This document shows positions 8,413-16,492 of a stretch of DNA of 64,000 bases, in pieces. The stretch is taken from NCBI GenBank assembly GCA_046199005.1, contig CP176050.1:2728001-2792000 (forward strand). The letters run 5' to 3'. Position 1 is the stretch's first letter, and the number at the start of each line of letters is the position of its first letter. Made by a program: the position numbers and the translations under genes. The notes below the pieces were generated by a model. The model made no database searches and had not been told where the DNA came from. It saw only the letters and a list, made by a program, of their open reading frames with translations. The DNA is from Ascidiimonas sp046199005. GTDB lineage: Bacteria > Bacteroidota > Bacteroidia > Flavobacteriales > Flavobacteriaceae.

Positions 8413-10122
8413 ATGAAATATTTAGTTATTCTCGTAGCGTTATTGCTGTTGCTTTCCGCGTGCCATCAATCAAAACCAGCTCAGTCACTTTCTAAAACAG
8501 CCAAGGTTGATTCGCTTTTTCAAAAATACCAAGCTCCTGATTCTCCGGGGTATGCGCTCGGTATCATAGAAGATGGGGCACTTTTGTATTCAAAAGGTTA
8601 TGGAATGGCCAACCTTGAACACGGTATTCCCTTAAGTGATTCCTCAGCAATTTATATTGGCAGCATGGCTAAACAATTCACGACAGCAGCACTTTTAATC
8701 TTGGAATCACAAGGCAAAATTGACCTTTCAAAACCTGTTAAAGAATACTTGCCCGAGTTTCCGGTCTATGCAGATACTATTACAGTTAACCATTTAATCC
8801 ATCATACCAGTGGCATCAGAGAAACCAATTCGATGCAACTTTTTCAGGGTATCGACCGTAATTTCGAAGAAGTTTTCGATACAGGAGATCTCTATGAGCT
8901 AATTCTACAGCAAGAAAACCTCAATTTCAAACCGGGCAGCGAGTTCAGGTACAGTAGTGGTGGCTATGCAGTACTTGCAAAGATGGTAGAACGTATGACC
9001 GAAAAAGACTTTAGATCTTACTTAAATGAAGTCATTTTTGAACCGCTGGGAATGAAAAATACGTTTGTATCAGATAACCGTCATGAAATAGTCCCGAACC
9101 GGGCAGCCAGCTACTGGCCCACGAATGAAGGTACGTACGAATTGCGCAATCAATTGTTTGAAGCCTACGGTGACGGTGGTATTATCACTACTGTAAAAGA
9201 TCTTGCCAAATGGGACCGTGCCTTCTATGAAGATCTGCTGGGAGTCGAAGATTTCGCACAGAAAATGTATAACAAGGGAACCTTAGAAAACGGAGAAGAA
9301 ATTGAATATGCCAGAGCCTTACAGGTTCGCAATTATAAAGGTTTGCAAATGATCACTCACAATGGAGGTATGTTAGGCTTTCGAGTGGATATGGTTCGTT
9401 TTCCGGAAATCAAAACTTCTTTTATTCTACTTGGAAATTCGGCTTACTTGGATCCGACAGGGGATATTCTTAAAATAGCAGATATCTGGCTTGATGCGCA
9501 TTTTGCTGAAATACCTGCTACAACTCAGAAGAAAACGGAAACATCAGAAATAAAGGTAGCCCCGGAAACCCTGACAACCTATACGGGATATTACTGGACC
9601 GATGAAGCCAATTACTATCGCCGTATCACCTTGCGAAATGACAGCCTCTTTTTAGATAGCGGCAATCCTGACTTTGCTAGTTATCTGATGCCAATATCAC
9701 AAACTGAATTTCTTATAAAAGATTTTTTCATTCCAGCCCGATTTAAATTCGATCCTAAAAATATAAAGAAGGAGCTCACGGCAATTTTTGGAAATACCCA
9801 TCGGAACTTTAGAAAATTTGATCCGACACCTCCAGCTTCCATAGAAGACCTGATCCCTTACCTTGGCAGCTACCGAAGCGAAGAGCTTTCCAGCACCTAC
9901 AGGATTTACAAAGATTCCGGCAGGATCTATCTTCAGATCAATCGCAAGAAACCTTTGCAGCTTTTTCCGGTACCAACAAACAGCAATGTAGTTTGGAATG
10001 GTAAAAAGATGGTTTGGATTGGTTTTGGAGAACTTAAATTCGAGTTTGAAAATCCAAATACAGTGAGTGCATTGTATATAGGTGATGCTAGGGTAAGCGG
10101 AATTCGTTTTGATAAAGAGTAA
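8413..10122 (+). CDS. Serine hydrolase lipoprotein, class C beta-lactamase/penicillin-binding fold
   Basis: 569 residues. The N-terminus is a lipoprotein signal (lipobox LLSAC, Cys17). The beta-lactamase-fold catalytic set is visible: SMAK at 84-87 (Ser nucleophile, Lys base), YSS at 180-182 in place of YxN, HTSGI near 131-135, and HNGG at 316-319 in place of the KTG box. These are typical of the AmpC/EstB/DAP-type serine hydrolase family (D-aminopeptidase, esterase or peptidase). A C-terminal beta-sheet region (residues 385-569) follows, as in many Bacteroidota members. Physiological substrate unknown. The TAA stop at 10120-10122 lies inside the GTAAAC start of a dispersed repeat. Confidence 0.85.
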   Translation: MKYLVILVALLLLLSACHQSKPAQSLSKTAKVDSLFQKYQAPDSPGYALGIIEDGALLYSKGYGMANLEHGIPLSDSSAIYIGSMAKQFTTAALLILESQGKIDLSKPVKEYLPEFPVYADTITVNHLIHHTSGIRETNSMQLFQGIDRNFEEVFDTGDLYELILQQENLNFKPGSEFRYSSGGYAVLAKMVERMTEKDFRSYLNEVIFEPLGMKNTFVSDNRHEIVPNRAASYWPTNEGTYELRNQLFEAYGDGGIITTVKDLAKWDRAFYEDLLGVEDFAQKMYNKGTLENGEEIEYARALQVRNYKGLQMITHNGGMLGFRVDMVRFPEIKTSFILLGNSAYLDPTGDILKIADIWLDAHFAEIPATTQKKTETSEIKVAPETLTTYTGYYWTDEANYYRRITLRNDSLFLDSGNPDFASYLMPISQTEFLIKDFFIPARFKFDPKNIKKELTAIFGNTHRNFRKFDPTPPASIEDLIPYLGSYRSEELSSTYRIYKDSGRIYLQINRKKPLQLFPVPTNSNVVWNGKKMVWIGFGELKFEFENPNTVSALYIGDARVSGIRFDKE

Positions 10123-10203
10123 ACTACCTTCGGGCAAATCCATGAGGTATTTGTTTGAAACAAACGTTTAATTGTATTAGACCCTTTGGCGGTGCCAATA
10201 AAT
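10119..10203 (+). repeat. Dispersed intergenic repeat, copy 2 (short form, supplies a stop codon)
   Basis: About 85 bases. The 5' end GTAAACTACC begins at 10119, and its TAA is the stop codon of the serine hydrolase gene. The central TTTGTTTGAAACAAA is a perfect 7-1-7 palindrome (10149-10163). Relative to the other copies, about 17 bases of the variable GC-rich arm are missing, and the 3' block (ACCCTTTGGCGGTGCCAATA) is intact. Confidence 0.8.
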
Positions 10204-10270
10204 CAGAATAGAATTCAACAGTGTCAAGAATGATTTAACAGCTTCGTCCGAAACAGAATCTTACTATATT

Positions 10271-10312
10271 ATAAGATGTCTGCGCAACCATTTTTAGCTA
10301 AAGACATCTTAT
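10271..10312. promoter_or_regulatory. 11-bp perfect inverted repeat upstream of a lipoprotein gene
   Basis: ATAAGATGTCT at 10271-10281 and AGACATCTTAT at 10302-10312 form an exact 11-bp inverted repeat with a 20-base loop, ending 29 bases before the next start codon. No T-run follows, so it is not an ordinary terminator. It may be an operator, a 5'-leader hairpin, or the remnant of a small repeat element. Confidence 0.5.
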
Positions 10313-10341
10313 GAGTATACTAATAAATTTAATAAAAAATC

Positions 10342-10947
10342 ATGCGCAAAAAACTTGGTCTCCTTGGTTTATTGTCACTTTTCTTAATGGCGTTTCAATG
10401 TGATGAAGAATCTGATCGCAATCTGCGATTCAACAATTTCAATGTAAGCGTCACGCCTGAGTCTGTCTTTACTGTAGATGAAACTATTTGGATTGAAGGT
10501 ACTGTTTCTGCAAGAGCATTTGATCTCGATTTGCAAGACTCCATACTGGAAGATTTTGACCAGGCTGATGATTTTTCCGTATATAAGTTAATTACACCCA
10601 ACGGAGTGTCGAACGCAAAAGACGCACTTGATGATTTTGAGTTAATCTTTGATATGGGCGATATAAGCTTTTCACCTTCTTGTGAAAACGGTCTTGTAAC
10701 TGCCTTTCCGAAGTTGGCTAAAGAAACTTTACTAAAATATCGTATCGGATTAAAACCGCTGAATGCAGGAGATTATGTGATCAGCTGGCGAAAGGCTGAA
10801 CTCAGAAATGAAAACCGTAATGAAGAGATCATTACTGATTACTTCATGGAGAATCAACCTGGAGTGATTGGTTTCAATAGTTGTGGTCGTACCTCCTCTC
10901 GACTGCTTAATGAGTCTGACGGGGAGTATTATTTTAGTGTAGAATAA
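10342..10947 (+). CDS. Probable lipoprotein of unknown function
   Basis: 201 residues. The N-terminal hydrophobic stretch ends LMAFQCDEES; FQCDE resembles lipoprotein starts common in flavobacteria, though Gln before Cys20 is not the classical lipobox residue. The remainder looks like a beta-sandwich domain, with no catalytic motif recognised and two further Cys (in PSCENG and NSCGR) that may form a disulfide. An 11-bp inverted repeat precedes the gene and an intrinsic terminator follows at 11015, so it appears monocistronic. Confidence 0.65.
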   Translation: MRKKLGLLGLLSLFLMAFQCDEESDRNLRFNNFNVSVTPESVFTVDETIWIEGTVSARAFDLDLQDSILEDFDQADDFSVYKLITPNGVSNAKDALDDFELIFDMGDISFSPSCENGLVTAFPKLAKETLLKYRIGLKPLNAGDYVISWRKAELRNENRNEEIITDYFMENQPGVIGFNSCGRTSSRLLNESDGEYYFSVE

Positions 10948-11014
10948 GATCAATCTGTAAATCTCCTCCTTGGAAATACAAGCCTGAATAAATAAGTACT
11001 AATTTCTCTATTCT

Positions 11015-11046
11015 AAGCCAACCTCATGAGCCGGAATTGGCTTTTT
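11015..11046 (+). terminator. Intrinsic terminator after the 201-residue lipoprotein gene
   Basis: AAGCCAA (11015-11021) pairs with TTGGCTT (11037-11043), followed by more T residues to 11046. Located 67 bases after the stop codon. Confidence 0.65.
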
Positions 11047-11282
11047 ACAATGGGAAATCATAATTTCATCATCGCCTTGAAAAAAAATACCAGCGAGAAA
11101 AATAATCACTAATCATTAAACGCCAGAAACACAAACTACGGAAACACTATAGCCGTTTTATGAGATAACCGTAAAAAAAATACAAACTGTATTTCTTGTT
11201 GGTTTCTTAAAAATCTATTTACTATTTTTCTGCTTTGATTGATAGGAATCGCTTGTGCGTTTACTAAATTCGAGAGCCCTTG

Positions 11283-11310
11283 TTGCGATTTCTTTTTATC
11301 ATTATACTTG
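11283..11310 (+). promoter_or_regulatory. Bacteroidetes-type promoter candidate
   Basis: TTG at 11283-11285, a 17-base spacer, and TATACTTG at 11303-11310 (one mismatch to TAnnTTTG). It is placed about 74 bases before the ATG of the 56-residue membrane protein. Supported by sequence only. Confidence 0.4.
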
Positions 11311-11383
11311 TTTTGCCCCCCACTTCACGCATACTCCAATTATGCAACGTTACAACCATGTATAACCACTTAAACAAACAACT

Positions 11384-11554
11384 ATGTCAATTAAAAAGAA
11401 TCTCAAAAAAAACTGGATATCAATAGGACGGGAACAAGATACTCCCTCAAAAGTCTTTAGGGTTATATTCGTCTTAGTATTCTCCGCAGTACTTCTTACT
11501 TTATTGGGCTTATTGCTCAATAACTGGTATGAAACTTTTAAAGATCATTTTTAA
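11384..11554 (+). CDS. 56-residue single-span membrane protein
   Basis: A short ORF: MSIKKNLKKNWISIGRE, then a basic stretch, one hydrophobic helix (about residues 28-47, VIFVLVFSAVLLTLLGLLLN) and a short polar tail ending KDHF. Flavobacterial genomes carry many small one-helix proteins with a basic N-terminus of this kind; function unknown. Support comes from a promoter-like sequence 74 bases upstream, the well-formed membrane helix with positive-inside charges, and isolation between a terminator and a repeat element. Confidence 0.55.
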   Translation: MSIKKNLKKNWISIGREQDTPSKVFRVIFVLVFSAVLLTLLGLLLNNWYETFKDHF

Positions 11555-11620
11555 CCACAACATATGATGTAGGGGTTGAAGAGTTAACTGCACTTAGGGT
11601 AATAACTCATTAAATTATTA

Positions 11621-11722
11621 GCAAACTACCTTAGCGCATGCCCAAGAGAGATTTGCTTGAAACAAACGTTTAGTTTCGGGACAAGTCTCGTGGTATTTGA
11701 CCTTTTGGTGGTGCCAATAAAA
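11621..11722 (+). repeat. Dispersed intergenic repeat, copy 3
   Basis: About 102 bases from GCAAACTACC to GGTGCCAATAAA. The core ATTTGCTTGAAACAAACGT is conserved, and the variable arm CGGGACAAGTCTCG is self-complementary. It lies 66 bases after the small membrane protein gene in the same polarity, and directly abuts the trxB terminator on the other strand. Confidence 0.8.
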
Positions 11723-11750
11723 AAGCCATTCTTTTTTCAGAATGGCTTTC
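11721..11750 (-). terminator. Intrinsic terminator of trxB
   Basis: 11-bp perfect stem, AAAGCCATTCT (11722-11732) with AGAATGGCTTT (11739-11749) and a 6-base loop. On the - strand it is followed by a T-run. It lies 21 bases after the trxB stop codon. Confidence 0.85.
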
Positions 11751-11770
11751 CTAATATATTCAGCAGTTAG

Positions 11771-12739
11771 TTAGCTGGTAACCTCTTCTTTAGATTCTAC
11801 GGCAGCAAGGTAACGCTCTGCGTCTAAAGCAGCCATACAACCGGTACCCGCTGCTGTTATCGCCTGGCGATAATCCTTATCCTGTACATCACCACTTGCA
11901 AAAACACCGGGCTTATTCGTTCTGGTCGTTTTTCCTTTTGTATAAATATATCCGGTCTCGTCCATATCCAACTGACCCTTGAAGATCTCCGTATTTGGCT
12001 TATGACCAATCGCAATAAACAATCCGGTAATTGCAATCTCCTCTTTCTCTCCAGTTTGATTGTTCACCAATCGCAAACCTTCTACTACCTGCTCACCAAG
12101 AACCTCATCAACTTCTGTGAAATAACGAACCTCTAGGTTTTTCATGCTATTTACACGGTGCTGCATGGCTTTGGAAGCCCTCATCTCTCCTTTACGGACC
12201 AACATCGTTACTTTGTTACAAATATTTGCAAGATAGGTGGCTTCTTCTGCTGCAGTATCTCCACCTCCTACAATGGCAACATCCTGCCCCTTGTAAAAGA
12301 AACCATCACATACGGCACAGGCAGAAACGCCTCCACCTCTCAATCGCTGCTCGCTGGGTAAACCCAGGTATTTTGCTGTAGCTCCAGTTGCTATGATAAT
12401 GCTTTGGGCTTCGATTTCCTTGTTATTATCAACAGTCACCTTATGCACACCTCCATGCTCGTCACTTAATTCTACCGAGGTAACCATGCCAATACGAACT
12501 TCTGTGCCAAACCGCTCTGCTTGTTGCTGTAATTGTACCATCATCGTCGGGCCGTCAATACCTTCCGGGTAACCCGGGAAATTATCAACTTCTGTAGTCG
12601 TAGTTAATTGTCCGCCAGGTTCCATTCCGGTATAAACTACCGGATGCATATCAGCACGCGCCGCATAGATAGCAGCCGTATAGCCGGCAGGTCCCGAACC
12701 TATAATTAAACATTTTATTCTTTCAACTGTATCAGACAT
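11771..12739 (-). CDS. trxB: Thioredoxin reductase (NADPH)
   Basis: 322 residues, cytosolic flavoenzyme passing electrons from NADPH through FAD and a redox disulfide to thioredoxin. Visible features: N-terminal FAD dinucleotide fold (IIGSGPAGYTAA), redox-active CAVC, NADPH-binding GGGDTAAEE, and the C-terminal FAD motif with SGDVQD. The length is normal for the low-molecular-weight bacterial enzyme. I chose the ATG at 12739 (MSDTVERIK). The upstream in-frame GTG at 12766 would overlap the TACTTTTG promoter element and add an atypical extension. A strong terminator follows. It is likely monocistronic, divergent from the lipocalin-like gene. Confidence 0.95.
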   Translation of the reverse strand: MSDTVERIKCLIIGSGPAGYTAAIYAARADMHPVVYTGMEPGGQLTTTTEVDNFPGYPEGIDGPTMMVQLQQQAERFGTEVRIGMVTSVELSDEHGGVHKVTVDNNKEIEAQSIIIATGATAKYLGLPSEQRLRGGGVSACAVCDGFFYKGQDVAIVGGGDTAAEEATYLANICNKVTMLVRKGEMRASKAMQHRVNSMKNLEVRYFTEVDEVLGEQVVEGLRLVNNQTGEKEEIAITGLFIAIGHKPNTEIFKGQLDMDETGYIYTKGKTTRTNKPGVFASGDVQDKDYRQAITAAGTGCMAALDAERYLAAVESKEEVTS

Positions 12740-12765
12740 AATGCTATTCTTCTTTGAGTATATCA

Positions 12766-12773
12766 CAAAAGTA
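12766..12773 (-). promoter_or_regulatory. trxB promoter -7 element candidate
   Basis: TACTTTTG on the - strand matches the Bacteroidetes -7 consensus TAnnTTTG exactly, 26 bases before the chosen ATG. No good -33 TTG was seen at the right spacing. The position supports the ATG start over the upstream GTG. Confidence 0.45.
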
Positions 12774-12948
12774 GGATTTTTGAAGAAAAGCTTACATAGA
12801 AATTATCAAAAGTTATTATGTACTTATAGTAACGGACAATCGGTTTTAGGGTCGCTTATTCCCATATACTGATAAATATCAAAAAAATTCGTAAATTTAA
12901 GAGAAGCATCAATTTGATAATCAATAAAATAAACTAAATACTATATTT

Positions 12949-13395
12949 ATGAAACTATATTTTTATGTCCTTATATGCCTTCTCACCGGAAGCTTTTTAG
13001 GGATTTCCTCCAGCAACACTCTTAATAAACATCACGAGATCGAAGGCACCTGGGAATTGGTAAGTCAATACTCATATGACGGTGTTGATGTTATTGATAC
13101 CATCGAAAACACCGAGGGTTACCGCCAGATTAAAATGTTCTATAAGGGAAAAGTAATGTGGACACGCTATGTGCCCAAAGATTCCGTCGAATGGTTTGGA
13201 TACGGATCATATACTACTACCGATTCTACACTCACAGAAACCCTGGAATACGGTTCTGAATCGATGATGAAAATCGTAGATACTATGCGTGTGTTTAATT
13301 TTGAATTGAAGATCGAAGACAATAGCTATTCTCAGATTACGCTGGATGGAGATGGTAACCGACTTATCTCTGAGAATTATAAGCGTATTGATTGA
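12949..13395 (+). CDS. Secreted lipocalin-like protein of unknown function
   Basis: 148 residues with a Sec signal (hydrophobic residues 3-20, cleavage near ISSS). The mature part starts HHEIEGTWELVSQYSYDG, the typical opening strand of bacterial lipocalin-like/DUF4488-like proteins (GTWEL...), followed by alternating beta strands. A single small domain is predicted, probably periplasmic or surface-located, and the ligand is unknown. Its 3' end lies 4 bases from the end of the convergent PaiB-like gene, so the two transcripts probably run into each other with no visible terminator. Confidence 0.65.
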   Translation: MKLYFYVLICLLTGSFLGISSSNTLNKHHEIEGTWELVSQYSYDGVDVIDTIENTEGYRQIKMFYKGKVMWTRYVPKDSVEWFGYGSYTTTDSTLTETLEYGSESMMKIVDTMRVFNFELKIEDNSYSQITLDGDGNRLISENYKRID

Positions 13396-13399
13396 TCTC

Positions 13400-14023
13400 T
13401 TATTTTTCAGGAGCATGTTTTTTCATCGCTTCGGCAACCTCAATAGCAGAAGAATCCAAAGAACGGTATAACTGATCCTCAACATTTTTACGAGTTTCAG
13501 TACTATGCCCTTGCGATAGTTTGAATTGTGCCTGAATATCGGTAATTTCTATTTCGAAGCCTTTGATTCCTTTCATTTCCTTCCGCACTAATCGCTCGGA
13601 AATATTCTCGAGACGAACTGGTCGCGCTTGGTTCGCTTCATAGGTATCTATCAGATTCTTAAGTACCTTCCACAAAGCTTCGCCCTCAATAAGCCTTGCT
13701 TTTCCGTACACATGAACCGCCATATAGTTCCACGTAGGTACATTTTCATGGTCGTACCAGGATGAAGATATATAATGATGTGGTCCCTGAAATATTGCTA
13801 GTACTTCCTGGTTTGTTTCCAAGCTTTTCCACTGTTGATTCCCTCTGGATACATGTCCTAGTAATACCTCTTTTCCCTGGTCATTCAACCCCAATTGAAG
13901 GGGAATATGAGTTCCCCATAATTTTCCCTGTGCCTGATTTACAAGTACTGCAAACTCATGACGCCTTAAGAATTCCCGAATAGCCTCAGGATCTTCATTT
14001 TTGTAATAGGTCGGAATGTACAT
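13400..14023 (-). CDS. FMN-binding protein of the PaiB family
   Basis: 207 residues, normal for PaiB-type proteins. The family pattern is clear: MYIPTYYKNEDPE at the start, FAVLVNQAQGKLWGTHIPL, the HVSRGNQQWK segment, YISSSWYDHENVPTWNYMAVHVYG, and a C-terminal EMKGIKGFEIEI. PaiB of Bacillus is described as a transcriptional negative regulator affecting protease and sporulation genes, and the fold is the FMN-binding split barrel. Whether this one regulates DNA or binds flavin or heme enzymatically is unknown. A dispersed repeat lies between its start and modC. Confidence 0.85.
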   Translation of the reverse strand: MYIPTYYKNEDPEAIREFLRRHEFAVLVNQAQGKLWGTHIPLQLGLNDQGKEVLLGHVSRGNQQWKSLETNQEVLAIFQGPHHYISSSWYDHENVPTWNYMAVHVYGKARLIEGEALWKVLKNLIDTYEANQARPVRLENISERLVRKEMKGIKGFEIEITDIQAQFKLSQGHSTETRKNVEDQLYRSLDSSAIEVAEAMKKHAPEK

Positions 14024-14045
14024 AGCTGTTCATATTTTTGATACG

Positions 14046-14143
14046 TTTATTGGCGCCAAAGGGTCTAATCCCCGGAGGCCTCCCTCGAAAGTAAACATTT
14101 GTTTCAAGCAAATGTCTTATGGACTTGCCTTGAAGTAGTTTAC
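14046..14143 (-). repeat. Dispersed intergenic repeat, copy 4 (supplies the modC stop codon)
   Basis: About 98 bases, reading on the - strand from GTAAACTAC (14143) to GGCGCCAATAAA (14046). The modC stop TAA at 14142-14140 lies in the first five bases of the repeat, as in copy 2. The core ATTTGCTTGAAACAAATGT is conserved, and the variable arm contains the perfect palindrome GGAGGCCTCC. Confidence 0.8.
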
Positions 14144-15012
14144 ATACCTTCAGATTTGTTAGTTCCTGTTTTATGAATGGATATCCATTCGCCTAATTCT
14201 AAATGTTTCGATCTTTCCTTAGAAAGTGTGATAGAAAAGGTTTCTTTTCCATTAACAAGTAGGATGCTTTCTTTTGAACCTTCTAAGCTAACCTTCTCTA
14301 TGACCTTTCCGTTATACAGTAGGTTATTTTCGGTCTCCAGGGTATCACTTTGATACTTTAGAGAGTCTTTATGGCGTATTTTTCCATCTTTCATTTCCCA
14401 TACTTCCGAAGCCAATTCTCTGATCTCTGTTTCATCATGACTTACCATTAAAATCGTCATATGAAACTGCCTATGAATAAGTGCCAGATACTTTTGAAGC
14501 TTCTGGCGCATTTCAGCATCCAGAGCCGAGAGGGGCTCGTCCAGCAACAGCAAACGAGGCTCCTGTATCAACGCTCTTGCCAATGCTACCCGTTGTTTTT
14601 GTCCGCCGGATAATGTATCCGGTTTGCTGTGTTGCAAATCACCGAGTTCCATAAGATCAATAAGTTCTTCTACTCTTTGTGTATTTTGCCCTTTACGCAG
14701 CGCATAGCTAAGATTTTTACGAACACTCATATTAGGAAACAAGGCGGCTTCCTGAAAAACGAAACCTATATTTCTTTTTTGAGGTTTGAGATTGATCTTT
14801 TTGTCGGAATCAAACCAACATTCTTCCCCTACTACTATTTTTCCTTTATCCGGGAGCATTAGTCCTGAGATCAATCGTAGTAAAGAGGTTTTTCCGGCAC
14901 CGGAAGGTCCCTTGATAATGACGAACGCTCCCTGAGAAACTTCTTCCTCCAGCGACAGTTGCATAGTACCTGTAGATGCCAGCAATTGTTTTTTTACTAT
15001 TACCTTTATCAT
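14140..15012 (-). CDS. modC: Molybdate ABC transporter ATP-binding protein
   Basis: 290 residues. Walker A GPSGAGKTS, Q-loop (GFVFQEAALFPN), ABC signature LSGGQKQR, Walker B LLLLDEP and a downstream switch His (VSHDE) make a complete nucleotide-binding domain of the CysA/ModC class. The C-terminal part (residues 225-290) is a short regulatory extension, smaller than the full molybdate-binding di-MOP domain of E. coli ModC (about 350 residues). It energises ModB for molybdate or tungstate import. The start overlaps the modB stop by 4 bases. The stop codon lies inside a dispersed repeat. Confidence 0.9.
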   Translation of the reverse strand: MIKVIVKKQLLASTGTMQLSLEEEVSQGAFVIIKGPSGAGKTSLLRLISGLMLPDKGKIVVGEECWFDSDKKINLKPQKRNIGFVFQEAALFPNMSVRKNLSYALRKGQNTQRVEELIDLMELGDLQHSKPDTLSGGQKQRVALARALIQEPRLLLLDEPLSALDAEMRQKLQKYLALIHRQFHMTILMVSHDETEIRELASEVWEMKDGKIRHKDSLKYQSDTLETENNLLYNGKVIEKVSLEGSKESILLVNGKETFSITLSKERSKHLELGEWISIHKTGTNKSEGM

Positions 15013-15686
15013 GACCTATTGCTTTTGAATGCACCTCTATTAAAGAAATATAACAACAATAAAATGCTAAAAGTGACCATTACCAGGATCAAAGAAAGGG
15101 TTCCCGCCGCTTCATAATTCATGCGCTCCACGAGATCATAAACTGCTATGGAAGCAACGCGCGTTTTCCCGGGGATATTACCTCCAATCATTAGAACAAC
15201 ACCAAATTCTCCTACGGTATGTGCAAAACAAAGCACCAATCCGGTAAGCATAGACGATTTCATATTTGGCAGCAACACATTAAAAAGTGTTCTAAACCTT
15301 GATTTTCCCAACATATAAGAAGCTTCCTTATAAGACCGGGGCACTCTTTTAAAACCGGCATGTAAGGGCTGTACCATAAACGGAAGGCTATAGATCACCG
15401 ATGCCAGCACTAATCCGGGAAATGAAAAAACCAGGCGAAGATCGAACCAATCCAGTAAAAATGCACCTAAAGTACTATTCGGACTAAATGTCACCAACAA
15501 ATAAAAACCAAGAACTGTGGGCGGTAATACCAGTGGCATCGTGACAAGTGCCTCTACTATCGGACTCAATTTCCAACGGGTCGTTGCCAACCACCAGGCC
15601 AGAGGAATTGCAATTACCAACAGAATAAGTGTGGTAATGAATGCCAGTTTAAAGGTAAGCCAAAGCGGATCCCAGAAAGTCATCAT
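15009..15686 (-). CDS. modB: Molybdate ABC transporter permease
   Basis: 225 residues with five to six membrane helices. PLVLPPTVLGFYLLV is the hallmark segment of ModB permeases, and EASYMLGKSRFRTLFNVLLPNM is the EAA loop that contacts the ATPase. The length fits ModB (about 220-230). It overlaps modA upstream and modC downstream by 4 bases each, so the three genes are translationally coupled. Sulfate or tungstate permeases are related, but the gene set favours molybdate/tungstate. Confidence 0.9.
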   Translation of the reverse strand: MMTFWDPLWLTFKLAFITTLILLVIAIPLAWWLATTRWKLSPIVEALVTMPLVLPPTVLGFYLLVTFSPNSTLGAFLLDWFDLRLVFSFPGLVLASVIYSLPFMVQPLHAGFKRVPRSYKEASYMLGKSRFRTLFNVLLPNMKSSMLTGLVLCFAHTVGEFGVVLMIGGNIPGKTRVASIAVYDLVERMNYEAAGTLSLILVMVTFSILLLLYFFNRGAFKSNRS

Positions 15687-16477
15687 GGTGAATGGTTAGG
15701 TATTTGATATCCGTACTTTTCTAAAATACGCCTTCCGGATTTACTGCGCAAGAAGTCGGTAAAAGCTTTTGCATCTTTAACTTTTTTTGCATCTAAGGTC
15801 AACACGAGCGCACCGTGGTTAATGGGTGCATAGAGTCGGTCATCTAAAGCTGCCCACATACCTTTATCCTTAAATTCGGGAGAAAAAAGCACTGATTTTG
15901 CTGTAAAACCTATAGAAACAGCACCTGAAGCTATAAACTGATTCACCTGTGAGACGCTCTCGCCGTAAACTAATTTGTTTTTAACAGCATCTGCAATGTC
16001 TTGGGATGACAGAAACATCATTGCCGCTTTTCCATAAGGAGCGATTTCCGGATTAGGAATTGCGATCTTTGAAATTGAAGCATCTGTAAGCGCCGTTATC
16101 GAATACGGAAGCTCTTGCGTGACAGACCAGATTACCAGAATACCTCTAGCAAAAATAAACGGTGGCTCTGAAGCGAAATTATTTTCATAAAGATATGCTG
16201 GATATTCCAGATCGGCAGACAGAAATACATCATAGGGGGCGCCTTCACTTATCTGAGCCGTAAGCATTCCGGAAGCACCGGTTATTATGTTGCATGGAAT
16301 GCCCTTTTCTTTTTCAAATACTTCTACCAGTTCATCAAGTGCAAACTGCATACTGGAGGCAGCGGCGATAGTTAGTATTTCAGCATCATCTTGCCTACAC
16401 CGATTCAAAACCATACAAGCTATGCATCCCAATAAAACAAGGATGTACTTTGAAATACTACGTGTAGAATTGTACAT
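15683..16477 (-). CDS. modA: Molybdate-binding periplasmic protein
   Basis: 264 residues. The N-terminal hydrophobic segment has Cys residues (MVLNRC) that may serve as a lipid anchor, so it may be a lipoprotein. The mature part shows the ModA signatures: LTIAAASSMQFALDEL, IITGASGMLTAQI and GAPYDVFLSAD (anion-binding Ser/Ala loops). It captures molybdate or tungstate and delivers it to ModBC. It starts 15 bases after the stop of the copper efflux adaptor gene, with no terminator between, so it should be on the copper operon transcript. No molybdenum-cofactor enzyme gene is present in the window. Confidence 0.88.
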   Translation of the reverse strand: MYNSTRSISKYILVLLGCIACMVLNRCRQDDAEILTIAAASSMQFALDELVEVFEKEKGIPCNIITGASGMLTAQISEGAPYDVFLSADLEYPAYLYENNFASEPPFIFARGILVIWSVTQELPYSITALTDASISKIAIPNPEIAPYGKAAMMFLSSQDIADAVKNKLVYGESVSQVNQFIASGAVSIGFTAKSVLFSPEFKDKGMWAALDDRLYAPINHGALVLTLDAKKVKDAKAFTDFLRSKSGRRILEKYGYQIPNHSP

Positions 16478-16492
16478 ATTGGAAAGCCCTTT

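Larger units (their letters stand above)
10948..11383. other. 436-base region with a terminator and a promoter, no large gene
   Basis: It holds a terminator at 11015-11046 for the preceding lipoprotein gene and a promoter-like pair at 11283-11310 before the small ORF at 11384. The 235 bases between them are AT-rich and hold no ORF I can support. Confidence 0.5.

Noticed and set aside
12740..12766. GTG start of trxB at 12766
   Set aside because: It overlaps an exact TAnnTTTG element, and the extension is not typical of TrxB.
4702..14143. Repeats considered as integron attC sites
   Set aside because: They lack the RYYYAAC/GTTRRRY end boxes, there is no integrase, and two copies overlap stop codons.
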